In this document: one piece after another, positions 1-5,254 of the stretch
How the letters are laid out: each line of letters begins with the position of its first letter
How positions within the stretch are numbered: the first letter of the stretch is position 1
Source: Methylocapsa sp.
Lineage (GTDB): Bacteria; Pseudomonadota; Alphaproteobacteria; Rhizobiales; Beijerinckiaceae
Length of the DNA stretch: 5,254 nt
Reading direction: 5' to 3'
Assembly (NCBI GenBank): GCA_003162995.1
Contig: PLUZ01000408.1
Coordinates: 1-5,254 of the forward strand
The notes under the pieces: generated by a model
What the model saw: the letters and a program-made list of their open reading frames with translations, nothing else
Databases searched by the model: none
Told to the model about the DNA's origin: nothing
Made by a program: the position numbers and the translations under genes

Positions 1-60
1 GATCATGGACTGCTCCGTAGATAGATGGCTTCTCCGCTGATCCTACAAGGAGCCGCCGCG

Positions 61-138
61 ATGTCCATGGAGCGCCTGGAAAAGGGAATTTTTCGCGCAC
101 GGCGCGTGATACAATTCCAGGATACGGCGGAAACGTGA
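61..138 (+). CDS. possible 25-aa small ORF, doubtful
   Basis: An ATG at 61 is preceded by AGGAG at 48-52 with an 8-base spacer, which is a good ribosome binding site. The reading frame runs 25 codons (MSMERLEKG...) to a TGA at 136-138, and an in-frame TAG at 22-24 rules out a longer start. The peptide is charged, has no membrane segment and resembles nothing I recognise. It could be a real small protein, the remnant 5' end of a decayed gene, or chance. The only support is the ribosome binding site. Confidence 0.18.
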   Translation: MSMERLEKGIFRARRVIQFQDTAET

Positions 139-201
139 TGTTGCGATAAGTTTTATCTATTTCCAATCCGTTTTGGCGCCAATCCTATCCAGGCATCGAC
201 C

Positions 202-495
202 CTATCGGTTTGACACTTCTGAATTGAGAGATGTCTGTTTCACGTAATAGCGTCCGTCCCCGGCTTGAAACAAGAGCCCCCGCCGGCATGCTTCCGCTAA
301 AGCGTCCCTTGCGTCTTTCTCTGTTAGATTCGCGTAAGTCATCAGCCGCCCGGGAGAGACCCAGCCATGAGACGCCGCAATCTCAACAGCGCGGGGAAGC
401 GCCCCCGTTAAGACTTGCTTTCGTTGTCCCTTAGCCAAAATGAAGAGGGGCACAAGGCACAACAGCCCGACGATGACAAAGACAAAATCGAGCAT
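202..495 (-). CDS. small membrane-anchored protein with winged-helix-like domain
   Basis: I do not recognise this 97-residue protein as a named family. Residues 3-22 form one strongly hydrophobic segment (FVFVIVGLLCLVPLFILAKG) followed by positive residues (KGQRK). This suggests a single N-terminal membrane anchor with the rest in the cytoplasm. Residues 33-87 read like a winged helix: a helix around LPRAVEIAASHG, a turn at WVSP, a second helix, then a candidate recognition helix at TEKDARDALAEACRRGLL and a beta wing at FQAGDGRYYV. The ATG at 495 is preferred over the in-frame GTG at 501 because GGGAGG (506-501 on this strand) sits 5 bases before the ATG, and the GTG overlaps that site. The gene is divergent from leuD. 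Whether the domain binds DNA or a protein partner cannot be told. That it is a real gene is fairly secure; the function is not. Confidence 0.68.
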   Translation of the reverse strand: MLDFVFVIVGLLCLVPLFILAKGQRKQVLTGALPRAVEIAASHGWVSPGRLMTYANLTEKDARDALAEACRRGLLFQAGDGRYYVKQTSLNSEVSNR

Positions 496-500
496 CCTCA

Positions 501-506
501 CCTCCC
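501..506 (-). promoter_or_regulatory. ribosome binding site of the small membrane protein gene
   Basis: GGGAGG on the minus strand, 5 bases before the ATG at 495. It decides the start: the in-frame GTG at 499-501 overlaps this motif and has no Shine-Dalgarno sequence of its own. Confidence 0.7.
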
Positions 507-837
507 ATGCAAAGCGCGCGGCGGTCCTCGCTTTTCACATAATGGAACACCGCTGAAAGTGAAGGCGTCTCGGATAAACATTACTAGCTCAATAGCGCTC
601 CGCGGCCTCGTCGCGACGCAAATTCCACTCGTTTGCCTCTGGGCCAGCGCTTTGATATGAACCTGGCTGCAACGCGCATACGCCTCCAAGCCCCCTGATC
701 CTGAGGAGCGAGCAAAGCTCACGTCTCAAGAAGCGAGCGCGGGTTAGGTGGCTCGCTAACCTCATCTGTTGAGACGCTTGCTTCGCAAACTCCTCAGGAT
801 GGGGGCGCAAGTTTTAGTGCTGCCTGGACCCAGAAAA
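507..837. other. divergent intergenic region between the small membrane gene and leuD
   Basis: This gap must hold the promoters of both flanking genes, which point away from each other. Every open frame across it is short, lacks a ribosome binding site and reads as non-coding. I found no RNA gene and no convincing -35/-10 pair on either strand. The right half (690-806) is an inverted repeat, described separately. The last 31 bases before leuD (807-837) contain no recognisable Shine-Dalgarno sequence. Confidence 0.6.
690..806. repeat. imperfect inverted repeat, REP/BIME-like palindromic element
   Basis: The outer arms are GCCCCC plus ATCCTGAGGAG (690-695 and 698-708, with a TG bulge at 696-697), matched by CTCCTCAGGATGGGGGC at 790-806. 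Inside, CGTCTCAA (722-729) pairs with TTGAGACG (769-776) and GCGAGC (733-738) with GCTCGC (751-756). Each half also has its own small hairpin: GAGC/GCTC at 706-709 and 717-720, and TTGC/GCAA at 778-781 and 785-788. The pattern ATCCTGAGGAG, small hairpin, CGTCTC resembles, from memory, intergenic palindromic repeats that are abundant in Bradyrhizobium-type and related alphaproteobacteria. The minus-strand half keeps the full pattern ending in GATGAGG (complement at 760-766), whereas the plus-strand half has lost that end. It appears to be two inverted copies forming one long palindrome. Confidence 0.72.
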
Positions 838-1443
838 ATGGAAAAATTTACCTCCCTCACCGGTGCCGCGGCGCCGCTCGAAATCACCAATGTCGACACC
901 GACATGATCATCCCGAAGCAATATCTCAAAACGATCAAGCGCACGGGGCTGGGCCAGGGTCTTTTCGCGGAAATGCGCTATCACGACGATGGAAGCGAAA
1001 ATCCCGATTTCGTCCTGAACAAACCCGCCTATCGCAACGCAAAAATTCTCGTCGCGGAAGATAATTTCGGCTGCGGCTCGTCGCGCGAGCATGCCCCTTG
1101 GGCCTTGCTGGATTTCGGCATCCGCTGCGTGATCTCGACGAGCTTCGCCGATATTTTTTATAACAATTGCTTCAAGAACGGCATTCTGCCGGTCATTGTT
1201 TCCCGCGCAGACCTCGCCAAACTCATGGACGACGCCAGGCGCGGCGCCAATGCGACGCTCTCGGTCGATCTCGAAGCCCAGGAAATTCGCGGCCCCGATG
1301 GCGGTGTGATCCGCTTCGATGTCGACCCGTTCCGGAAGCACTGCCTTATGAACGGTCTCGACGATATCGGCTTGACGCTGGAGAAATCCGCCCATATCGA
1401 GGCGTTCGAGAAAAAATCCGCGGCGGAGCGTTTTTGGCTCTGA
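838..1443 (+). CDS. leuD: 3-isopropylmalate dehydratase small subunit
   Basis: LeuD pairs with LeuC, which carries the 4Fe-4S cluster, to isomerise 2-isopropylmalate to 3-isopropylmalate in cytoplasmic leucine biosynthesis. The 201-residue product has the usual length for the bacterial subunit. It shows the family's swivel-domain motifs: [13 protein letters not shown] at 18-30, the substrate-recognition segment [17 protein letters not shown] at 74-90, and [18 protein letters not shown] at 102-119. ATG 838 is chosen because MEKFTSLTG matches the usual N-terminus. An upstream in-frame ATG at 769 lies inside the palindromic repeat and would add unrelated residues. No clear Shine-Dalgarno sequence precedes ATG 838; only an A-rich stretch (AGAAAA) does. 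leuC and leuB are not in the window, so leuD is separate from the other leu genes here. The gene ends 136 bases before pqqA, and the two products share no pathway. Confidence 0.96.
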   Translation: MEKFTSLTGAAAPLEITNVDTDMIIPKQYLKTIKRTGLGQGLFAEMRYHDDGSENPDFVLNKPAYRNAKILVAEDNFGCGSSREHAPWALLDFGIRCVISTSFADIFYNNCFKNGILPVIVSRADLAKLMDDARRGANATLSVDLEAQEIRGPDGGVIRFDVDPFRKHCLMNGLDDIGLTLEKSAHIEAFEKKSAAERFWL

Positions 1444-1563
1444 TCGCGTGGAAAAAATCCGGTGGCAATGGGCGCCGTCCGATGCTAAACAGTCGCCAGG
1501 ACAGTGTCGAAACCTGTTCAGGGTAAGGAAACGTTTGCGGCGAACTCATCGCAACACATTGAT

Positions 1564-1574
1564 GGAGGCAGAGG
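1564..1574 (+). promoter_or_regulatory. ribosome binding site region of pqqA
   Basis: Two purine-rich motifs precede the pqqA ATG at 1580: GGAGG at 1564-1568 (11-base spacer) and GAGG at 1571-1574 (5-base spacer). The strong site fits a gene whose short peptide is needed in excess over the downstream enzymes. I found no convincing promoter hexamers in the 1444-1563 leader, although the pqq promoter is expected there. Confidence 0.6.
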
Positions 1575-1579
1575 CTGAC

Positions 1580-1657
1580 ATGACTTGGACAACTCCTGTG
1601 ATCACTGAAATCTGCGTCGGTATGGAAGTAACGAGCTATCTTTCTGCCGAGATCTGA
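1580..1657 (+). CDS. pqqA: PQQ precursor peptide PqqA
   Basis: This 25-residue peptide is the ribosomally made substrate from which PQQ is built. Its sequence, MTWTTPVITEICVGMEVTSY followed by LSAEI, contains the defining E-x-x-x-Y motif as Glu16 and Tyr20. PqqE links these side chains, and their backbone atoms end up in PQQ. The N-terminal W-T-T-P and central E-I-C-V-G-M-E-V-T-S-Y are typical of the family, and the length is standard (about 22-29 residues). The start is fixed by the length and by the GGAGG/GAGG motifs just upstream. It is the first gene of the operon, 34 bases before pqqB. Third codon positions are richer in A and T (ACT, ACA, CCT, GGT, GTA) than in its GC-rich neighbours, perhaps because of high expression or constraints from the hairpin over its 3' end. 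Confidence 0.95.
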   Translation: MTWTTPVITEICVGMEVTSYLSAEI

Positions 1658-1672
1658 CGGCCTCGCTCGGCA
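1645..1672 (+). promoter_or_regulatory. hairpin over the pqqA stop codon
   Basis: TGCCGAG at 1645-1651 pairs perfectly with CTCGGCA at 1666-1672, giving a 7-base-pair stem with a 14-base loop that contains the pqqA TGA (1655-1657). No T-run follows, so it is not a classical terminator. It could stabilise a short pqqA transcript or reduce read-through into pqqB. In Methylobacterium extorquens a short transcript of the precursor gene is reported to be more abundant than the longer operon message. A role here is inference. Confidence 0.45.
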
Positions 1673-1691
1673 CTTTCATCAAAATCACTGA

Positions 1692-2600
1692 TTGGCGCGC
1701 GCTTTGCGCATTCTTGTCCTGGGTTCAGCAGCGGGTGGCGGCTTTCCGCAATGGAATTGCCTCTGCCCGGTTTGCAAGCTTGCCTGGAGCGGCGATAAGC
1801 GCGTCACGCCGCGCAGCCAATCCTCACTCGCCGTTAGCGCCGACGGCGAGCGCTGGCTGCTTCTCAACGCCTCGCCCGATCTCCGCCAGCAGATCATCGC
1901 TTCGCCCTGCCTGCACCCACGTGGTGCGAAGCGGCAGTCGCCCATCCGGGCCGTTTTTGTCACCAATGCCGATGTCGATCACCTCGCCGGGCTTTTGACC
2001 CTGCGCGAGCAGCAAGGTTTCACGCTCTTTGGAAGCCGTGCAACCTTGGCGCAGGCGAGCGGTGGAATTTTTGGCGTTTTGAACACGGATCTCGTCGATA
2101 CGCGCGTGGCCGAACTCGACGCTCCCGCGGATACCGGCCTCGGCCTCTGGGTTAAGCCTTTCGCGGTGCCAGGAAAAGTTCCTCTTTATCTCGAAGGGGC
2201 CAAGGTCGAGATCGGCACCGAAACCGAGGCGACGGTGGGGCTTCAGATTGGCGATGGCGCCAAGAGCTTTTTTTACGTGCCGGGCTGCGCCGAGATCAAC
2301 CAAGGCGTCCTAAAAAGACTATCCGGAGCGGAACTTCTATTCTTTGACGGCACCACCTTCACCGACGGCGAGATGGTTGATCTCGGCTTGTCGAAGAAAA
2401 CCGCGTGGCGCATGGGCCATGTGGCGATGAGTGGCGACAAAGGGTCGCTTAACGTCTTTGCCCCTTGCGGGATTTGCCGCAAAATATATGTTCATATTAA
2501 CAATACGAACCCAGTTCTGATCGAGGATTCGCCGCAACGCTCGGAAGCCGTTCGCGCAGGCTGGGACATTGCCTACGATGGCATGGAGGTTTCCCTGTGA
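1692..2600 (+). CDS. pqqB: PqqB, metallo-beta-lactamase-fold hydroxylase of PQQ biosynthesis
   Basis: PqqB belongs to the metallo-beta-lactamase superfamily. It acts between PqqE and PqqC as an iron-dependent hydroxylase of the crosslinked Glu-Tyr product; older texts propose a PQQ carrier role. The 302 residues match the family length. Visible features are the N-terminal strand with GSAAGGGFPQWNC (11-23), the cysteine cluster C23/C25/C28, the metal-site variant TNADVDHLAGLL (91-102) in place of the classical HxHxDH, D219, H243, the pair C259/C262 in APCGICRKIYVHINNTNP, and the C-terminal GWDIAYDGM. The start is unusual. An in-frame TGA at 1689-1691 blocks anything upstream, so the first possible start is TTG 1692. 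TTG 1704 would give MRILVLG, closer to the usual N-terminus. Neither has a Shine-Dalgarno sequence. The gene overlaps pqqC by four bases (GTGA). Confidence 0.95.
   Translation: MARALRILVLGSAAGGGFPQWNCLCPVCKLAWSGDKRVTPRSQSSLAVSADGERWLLLNASPDLRQQIIASPCLHPRGAKRQSPIRAVFVTNADVDHLAGLLTLREQQGFTLFGSRATLAQASGGIFGVLNTDLVDTRVAELDAPADTGLGLWVKPFAVPGKVPLYLEGAKVEIGTETEATVGLQIGDGAKSFFYVPGCAEINQGVLKRLSGAELLFFDGTTFTDGEMVDLGLSKKTAWRMGHVAMSGDKGSLNVFAPCGICRKIYVHINNTNPVLIEDSPQRSEAVRAGWDIAYDGMEVSL
2585..2589 (+). promoter_or_regulatory. ribosome binding site of pqqC
   Basis: GGAGG lies inside the end of pqqB, 7 bases before the GTG start of pqqC at 2597. The strong, well-spaced site supports the GTG start and contrasts with pqqB, which has no such site. 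Confidence 0.75.
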
Positions 2601-3358
2601 GCATTGCCGCACAGCCGCTGACAAGCGACGAACTCGAAGCCCGCTTGCGCCAAATCGGGGCCGAACGTTACCATCATTTACATCGTTTCCATCGCCGGCT
2701 GCACACCGGCCAATGCACTTATGAAGAAGTCCAAGCCTGGGCGCTCAATCGCTATTATTATCAGGCGATGATCCCCATCAAGGACGCGACGATCCTAGCC
2801 AAAATACCCGACCCCGAGGATCGCAGGCAGTGGCGCAAGCGCATCGAAGATCATGACGGCCTGCGCGAAGGCGACGGCGGCATCGAGCGCTGGCTGAAAC
2901 TCACCGACAGCCTCGGTTTTCCCCGCGATTATGTGATCTCGACGCATGGCATATTGCCCGGCACCCGTTTCGCCGTCGAGGCTTATACGGAATTCTGCCG
3001 CAGCAGGAGCCTTTTGCAGGCGGTCGCTTCTTCCCTCACGGAATTGTTTTCGCCAACGATCATCAGCGAGCGCGTTGCCGGCATGCTGGCGCATTATGAT
3101 TTCGTGAACAAGGAGACGCTCGCCTATTTCTCGCAGCGCCCGGTGCAAGCCAAGCGCGACAGCGACTTTGCCCTCGACTACGTAAAAAAACATGCCGCAA
3201 CGCGGGCGGAGCAGAATTCCGTCATCGCCGCCTTGGAATTCAAAACCTCCGTGCTTTGGGCGCAGCTCGACGCGCTCTGGAGTGCTTATGTCGATGGCGC
3301 CATCCCGCCCGGAGCCTGGGTGCCGGGAACCGTGACGGCTCGTGTTCAGGCCGCCTGA
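2597..3358 (+). CDS. pqqC: PqqC, pyrroloquinoline-quinone synthase
   Basis: PqqC catalyses the last step of PQQ synthesis: ring closure and an eight-electron oxidation of AHQQ using molecular oxygen, without a metal or organic cofactor. It is a soluble all-helical protein. The 253 residues cover the whole family. By comparison with the Klebsiella enzyme (offset +2), active-site residues are seen as R52, Y55, Q56 and K62 in NRYYYQAMIPIKD, H86 in DHDG, R159, Y177 and R181. The position matching Klebsiella His154 is Ile156, in LFSPTIISERV; from memory this variant also occurs in the Methylobacterium protein. The start is GTG 2597, overlapping the pqqB stop. The stop TGA shares one base with the ATG of pqqD (TGATG). 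In Methylobacterium extorquens pqqC and pqqD are one fused gene, whereas here they are separate and in different frames. Confidence 0.97.
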   Translation: MSIAAQPLTSDELEARLRQIGAERYHHLHRFHRRLHTGQCTYEEVQAWALNRYYYQAMIPIKDATILAKIPDPEDRRQWRKRIEDHDGLREGDGGIERWLKLTDSLGFPRDYVISTHGILPGTRFAVEAYTEFCRSRSLLQAVASSLTELFSPTIISERVAGMLAHYDFVNKETLAYFSQRPVQAKRDSDFALDYVKKHAATRAEQNSVIAALEFKTSVLWAQLDALWSAYVDGAIPPGAWVPGTVTARVQAA

Positions 3359-3642
3359 TGGAAGCAAACCAGTCAAATACCGTGTCAAAACCCTGCCTGC
3401 CGCGCGGCGTCCGCTTGAAATATGACGAGACGCGGAGCGAATGGCTTCTGCTTGCGCCCGAGCGCGTAATCAAGACGGATGCCATCGCGGTCGAGATCTT
3501 GAAACGCTGCGATGGAACCGCCACTTTCGCGGCGATCGTCGATGATCTCGCCCAACATTTCTCCGCCGACCGCGCGCGGGTGGAAGCGGATGTGCGCGCC
3601 TTGCTCGGCGAACTCGCGGCCAAGCGCATGGTGGATCTATGA
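3358..3642 (+). CDS. pqqD: PqqD, PqqA-binding peptide chaperone
   Basis: PqqD is the founding member of the RiPP recognition elements. It binds PqqA and delivers it to the radical SAM enzyme PqqE. The 94-residue product has the family pattern: PRGVRLKYDETRSEWLLLAPER (residues 15-36), a strand pair leading into a winged-helix-like helical part with AVEILKRCDG and AAIVDDLAQHF, and a C-terminal helix ending LAAKRMVDL. ATG 3358 is chosen because it overlaps the pqqC stop by one base, gives the usual length and matches the family N-terminus. Earlier in-frame starts lie within pqqC and would add unrelated residues. There is no strong Shine-Dalgarno sequence, so translation is probably coupled to pqqC. 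The stop overlaps the pqqE start (ATGA), which fits a protein made alongside its partner. Confidence 0.95.
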   Translation: MEANQSNTVSKPCLPRGVRLKYDETRSEWLLLAPERVIKTDAIAVEILKRCDGTATFAAIVDDLAQHFSADRARVEADVRALLGELAAKRMVDL

Positions 3643-4775
3643 CCGCTACGCCGGAAAGATTTGATTCGCAAAAGAGACTTGGCGCCCCCGTGGCGATTCT
3701 CGCCGAGCTGACGCATCGCTGTCCTCTGGGCTGCCCCTATTGTTCCAATCCGCTCGCACTTGATCCGCGCGAGGACGAACTTTCGACCTCGGACTGGACC
3801 CGCGTTTTCTCGCAAGCAGCGACACTCGGCGTTCTACATGCGAATCTTTCTGGCGGCGAACCGGCGGCGCGGCAGGATCTGACCGATATCATCGCGCATT
3901 GCGCGAATGTGGGGCTATACACCAATCTCATCACCTCCGGGATCGGTCTCACGCAGGATCGCGTCAACGAACTCGCACGAGCCGGGCTCGACCACGCGCA
4001 GCTTTCGATTCAGGATTCAGATGCGCCGTCGGCCGACCGGATCGCCGGCTACAAGGGCGCCTTCGCCCGCAAGCTGGCGGTCGCGGAATGGATCACGCAG
4101 GCTGGTCTGCCGCTCACCATCAATGCCGTCATCCACCGCGCCAATATTTTTCGCGCGGGAGATATGGTCCGGCTCGCAGTCAAGCTTGGCGCGCGACGGG
4201 TCGAAATCGCGCATACGCAATATTACGGCTGGGGGCTCACCAATCGCGCCGCGCTCATGCCCTCGCGGACCGAGGCGGAGGTGGCGATCGCCGAGGTGGA
4301 AGCACTCAAAAAGGCCCTTGCCGGGGTCATCGTCATCGACCATGTCATTCCCGATTACCATGCCCGCTACCCGAAGGCCTGCATGGGGGGATGGGGAAAG
4401 CGCGGGCTCAATGTCACGCCAACCGGCAAAACCCTGCCCTGCCACGCGGCGGAAACCATTCCTGATCTCGAATTCTGGACTGTGCGGGATCGTTCGATCG
4501 AGGATATCTGGATCAATTCGCCCGCATTCAATGCCTTCAGGGGGGAGGATTGGATGCGCGAGCCTTGCCGCTCCTGCCCGCGCAAGACAGTCGATTATGG
4601 CGGCTGCCGCTGCCAGGCGCTTGCGCTCACGGGCGACGCGCGGGAAGCCGATCCGGTGTGTCACCTCTCGCCGCACCATGATAAGATCGCCGAAATCGCG
4701 GCGCAAAGCGAAGACGCGGGCGGCGTGCCCCTCTATAACTACAGGCGTATGAAACTGCGCGAACCGGCGGAATAG
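3639..4775 (+). CDS. pqqE: PqqE, radical SAM enzyme crosslinking Glu and Tyr of PqqA
   Basis: PqqE uses S-adenosylmethionine and a 4Fe-4S cluster to form a carbon-carbon bond between Glu16 and Tyr20 of PqqA held by PqqD; this is the first committed step of PQQ synthesis. The 378-residue protein has the radical SAM motif C28-x3-C32-x2-C35 in HRCPLGCPYCSNP and the SAM-binding SGGEP at 71-75. Its C-terminal SPASM domain has C248 and C268, then C310, C313, D319, C323, C325 and C341. These positions match those I recall for the Methylobacterium extorquens enzyme, where Asp319 is an unusual ligand of the second auxiliary cluster. All cluster ligands appear intact. The ATG at 3639 overlaps the pqqD stop. 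The only ribosome-binding sequence is a weak GGTGGA at 3630-3635, so translational coupling is likely. It is the last gene of the operon; no clear intrinsic terminator follows. Confidence 0.97.
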   Translation: MTATPERFDSQKRLGAPVAILAELTHRCPLGCPYCSNPLALDPREDELSTSDWTRVFSQAATLGVLHANLSGGEPAARQDLTDIIAHCANVGLYTNLITSGIGLTQDRVNELARAGLDHAQLSIQDSDAPSADRIAGYKGAFARKLAVAEWITQAGLPLTINAVIHRANIFRAGDMVRLAVKLGARRVEIAHTQYYGWGLTNRAALMPSRTEAEVAIAEVEALKKALAGVIVIDHVIPDYHARYPKACMGGWGKRGLNVTPTGKTLPCHAAETIPDLEFWTVRDRSIEDIWINSPAFNAFRGEDWMREPCRSCPRKTVDYGGCRCQALALTGDAREADPVCHLSPHHDKIAEIAAQSEDAGGVPLYNYRRMKLREPAE

Positions 4776-4827
4776 CTCTTTTCGCTTGTGCAATAACCGC
4801 ATCCCCGGTGGAAAAGCCCGTGAAACC

Positions 4828-4856
4828 TTGGAAAATAGGGCATTCTCGCCTATATT
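4828..4856 (+). promoter_or_regulatory. candidate sigma70-type promoter of the oxidoreductase gene
   Basis: TTGGAA at 4828-4833 (4 of 6 bases of TTGACA) and TATATT at 4851-4856 (5 of 6 of TATAAT) are separated by exactly 17 bases. The expected transcription start lies near 4863, giving a leader of about 57 bases. A short inverted repeat, ATAGG (4835-4839) and CCTAT (4849-4853), overlaps the -10 element and could be an operator, but five base pairs may be chance. The promoter suggests that the downstream gene is transcribed independently of pqq. Confidence 0.5.
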
Positions 4857-4864
4857 CCGGGTGT

Positions 4865-4883
4865 TGCGGCCAAGCACGCCGCA
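4865..4883 (+). other. short hairpin in the leader of the oxidoreductase gene
   Basis: TGCGGC (4865-4870) and GCCGCA (4878-4883) form a 6-base-pair GC-rich stem with a 7-base loop. A second, weaker stem, GCCGG (4886-4890) with CCGGC (4902-4906), ends just before the ribosome binding site. No T-run follows, so neither is a typical terminator. They may be leader structure only. Confidence 0.3.
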
Positions 4884-4906
4884 TGGCCGGGCGGCAGCTG
4901 TCCGGC

Positions 4907-4911
4907 AGGAG
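4907..4911 (+). promoter_or_regulatory. ribosome binding site of the oxidoreductase gene
   Basis: AGGAG with an 8-base spacer before the ATG at 4920. It fixes the start of the partial gene that follows. Confidence 0.75.
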
Positions 4912-4919
4912 AGAAAGCA

Positions 4920-5254
4920 ATGGCGGACGCGGTGAAAGGCCCGGTCGACCTGCCCCAGGATCTCCGATCCACCTCACTCGACGACAAATATGATCTGACG
5001 AAGGGGCGGATCTTCGTCTCCGGTCCGCAAGCCATTGTCAGGCTCCTGCTCATGCAGAGGGAGCTCGACCGCCGCAACGGCCTCGCCACGGCGGGTTTTA
5101 TCTCAGGCTATCGCGGCTCACCGCTCGGCGGCCTCGACTTGACGTTTCTGCGCGCCAAGCACCCGCTCGACGCGGCCGGCATACAGTTTCAGCCGGGCCT
5201 CAACGAGGATCTCGCCGCGACCGCCATATGGGGAGCGCAACAGGCCGAGATGCG
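4920..5254 (+). CDS. indolepyruvate ferredoxin oxidoreductase family protein, 5' end only
   Basis: Only the first 111 codons are present; the gene runs off the right edge. The N-terminus reads MADAVKGPVDLPQDL, then YDLTKGRIFVSGPQAIVRLL (24-43), GYRGSPLGGLD (63-73) and LNEDLAATAIWG (94-105). These motifs are typical of the long fused indolepyruvate ferredoxin oxidoreductases of proteobacteria (usually above 1,100 residues). Those are cytoplasmic thiamine diphosphate enzymes that oxidatively decarboxylate aryl or other 2-oxo acids to acyl-CoA and reduce ferredoxin. The visible part lies in the first thiamine-diphosphate-type domain. The start is secured by AGGAG at 4907-4911. It has its own promoter candidate and no functional link to PQQ. 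The true substrate cannot be told from this fragment. Confidence 0.88.
   Translation, partial: MADAVKGPVDLPQDLRSTSLDDKYDLTKGRIFVSGPQAIVRLLLMQRELDRRNGLATAGFISGYRGSPLGGLDLTFLRAKHPLDAAGIQFQPGLNEDLAATAIWGAQQAEM

Noticed and set aside
2..166. Minus-strand frame open to the left edge, from a possible TTG at 166
   Set aside because: No ribosome binding site and a translation with no recognisable pattern; too little to support a partial gene.
589..810. Minus-strand open frame across the intergenic region
   Set aside because: It is largely the translation of the palindromic repeat, a common source of false genes, and has no ribosome binding site.
769..837. Upstream in-frame ATG that would extend LeuD by 23 residues
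   Set aside because: It lies within the palindromic repeat, has no ribosome binding site, and the added residues are not part of the LeuD family; ATG 838 matches the normal N-terminus.
1411..1435. A-run, small TCCG/CGGA stem and T-run resembling a bidirectional terminator
   Set aside because: It lies inside the last codons of leuD, the stem has only 4 base pairs, and three unpaired bases separate it from the T-run; too weak to call.
3907..4752. Long open frame on the + strand within pqqE
   Set aside because: It is a shadow of pqqE in another frame, rich in Arg, Ser and Pro, as expected for GC-rich out-of-frame translation.
4017..4877. Long minus-strand open frame opposite pqqE
   Set aside because: It is antisense to a fully conserved gene and shows no domain pattern; a GC-rich shadow frame.

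Overview
The window carries a complete pyrroloquinoline quinone (PQQ) biosynthesis operon, pqqABCDE, on the + strand at 1580-4775. leuD (3-isopropylmalate dehydratase small subunit) lies directly upstream, and the first 111 codons of a large indolepyruvate ferredoxin oxidoreductase-type gene lie downstream. On the - strand at the left end is a small unrecognised gene for a membrane-anchored protein with a winged-helix-like domain. Base composition, the form of the Pqq proteins and the alphaproteobacterial-style palindromic repeat suggest an alphaproteobacterium of the Rhizobiales (Hyphomicrobiales), perhaps a methylotroph or relative in the Beijerinckiaceae. The family-level assignment is inference.

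Layout: 1-201 holds no gene I can support beyond a doubtful 25-codon ORF. 202-495 (-) is the small membrane/winged-helix gene. 496-837 is a divergent intergenic region whose right half is an imperfect inverted repeat of about 117 bases. leuD is at 838-1443. A 136-base leader precedes pqqA (25-aa precursor peptide). A 34-base gap with a hairpin over the pqqA stop codon separates pqqA from pqqB. From pqqB on, the genes are tightly coupled: pqqB/pqqC overlap by GTGA, pqqC/pqqD by TGATG and pqqD/pqqE by ATGA. A 144-base gap after pqqE contains a good sigma70-type promoter candidate and a strong ribosome binding site for the oxidoreductase gene that runs off the right edge.

How the genes work together: PqqA supplies the Glu16 and Tyr20 that become PQQ. 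PqqD binds PqqA and presents it to the radical SAM enzyme PqqE, which joins the two side chains. A protease (PqqF/PqqG type, not in this window) releases the crosslinked amino acids. PqqB, a metallo-beta-lactamase-fold protein, hydroxylates the tyrosine-derived part, and PqqC performs the final ring closure and oxidation. PQQ then serves periplasmic quinoprotein dehydrogenases such as methanol or glucose dehydrogenase. leuD and the oxidoreductase have no evident link to PQQ.

I see no undescribed system. The points worth a second look are local: the weak TTG start of pqqB behind a hairpin, the unfused pqqC/pqqD junction, an active-site substitution in PqqC relative to the Klebsiella enzyme, the repeat in the divergent promoter region, and the small membrane/winged-helix gene.
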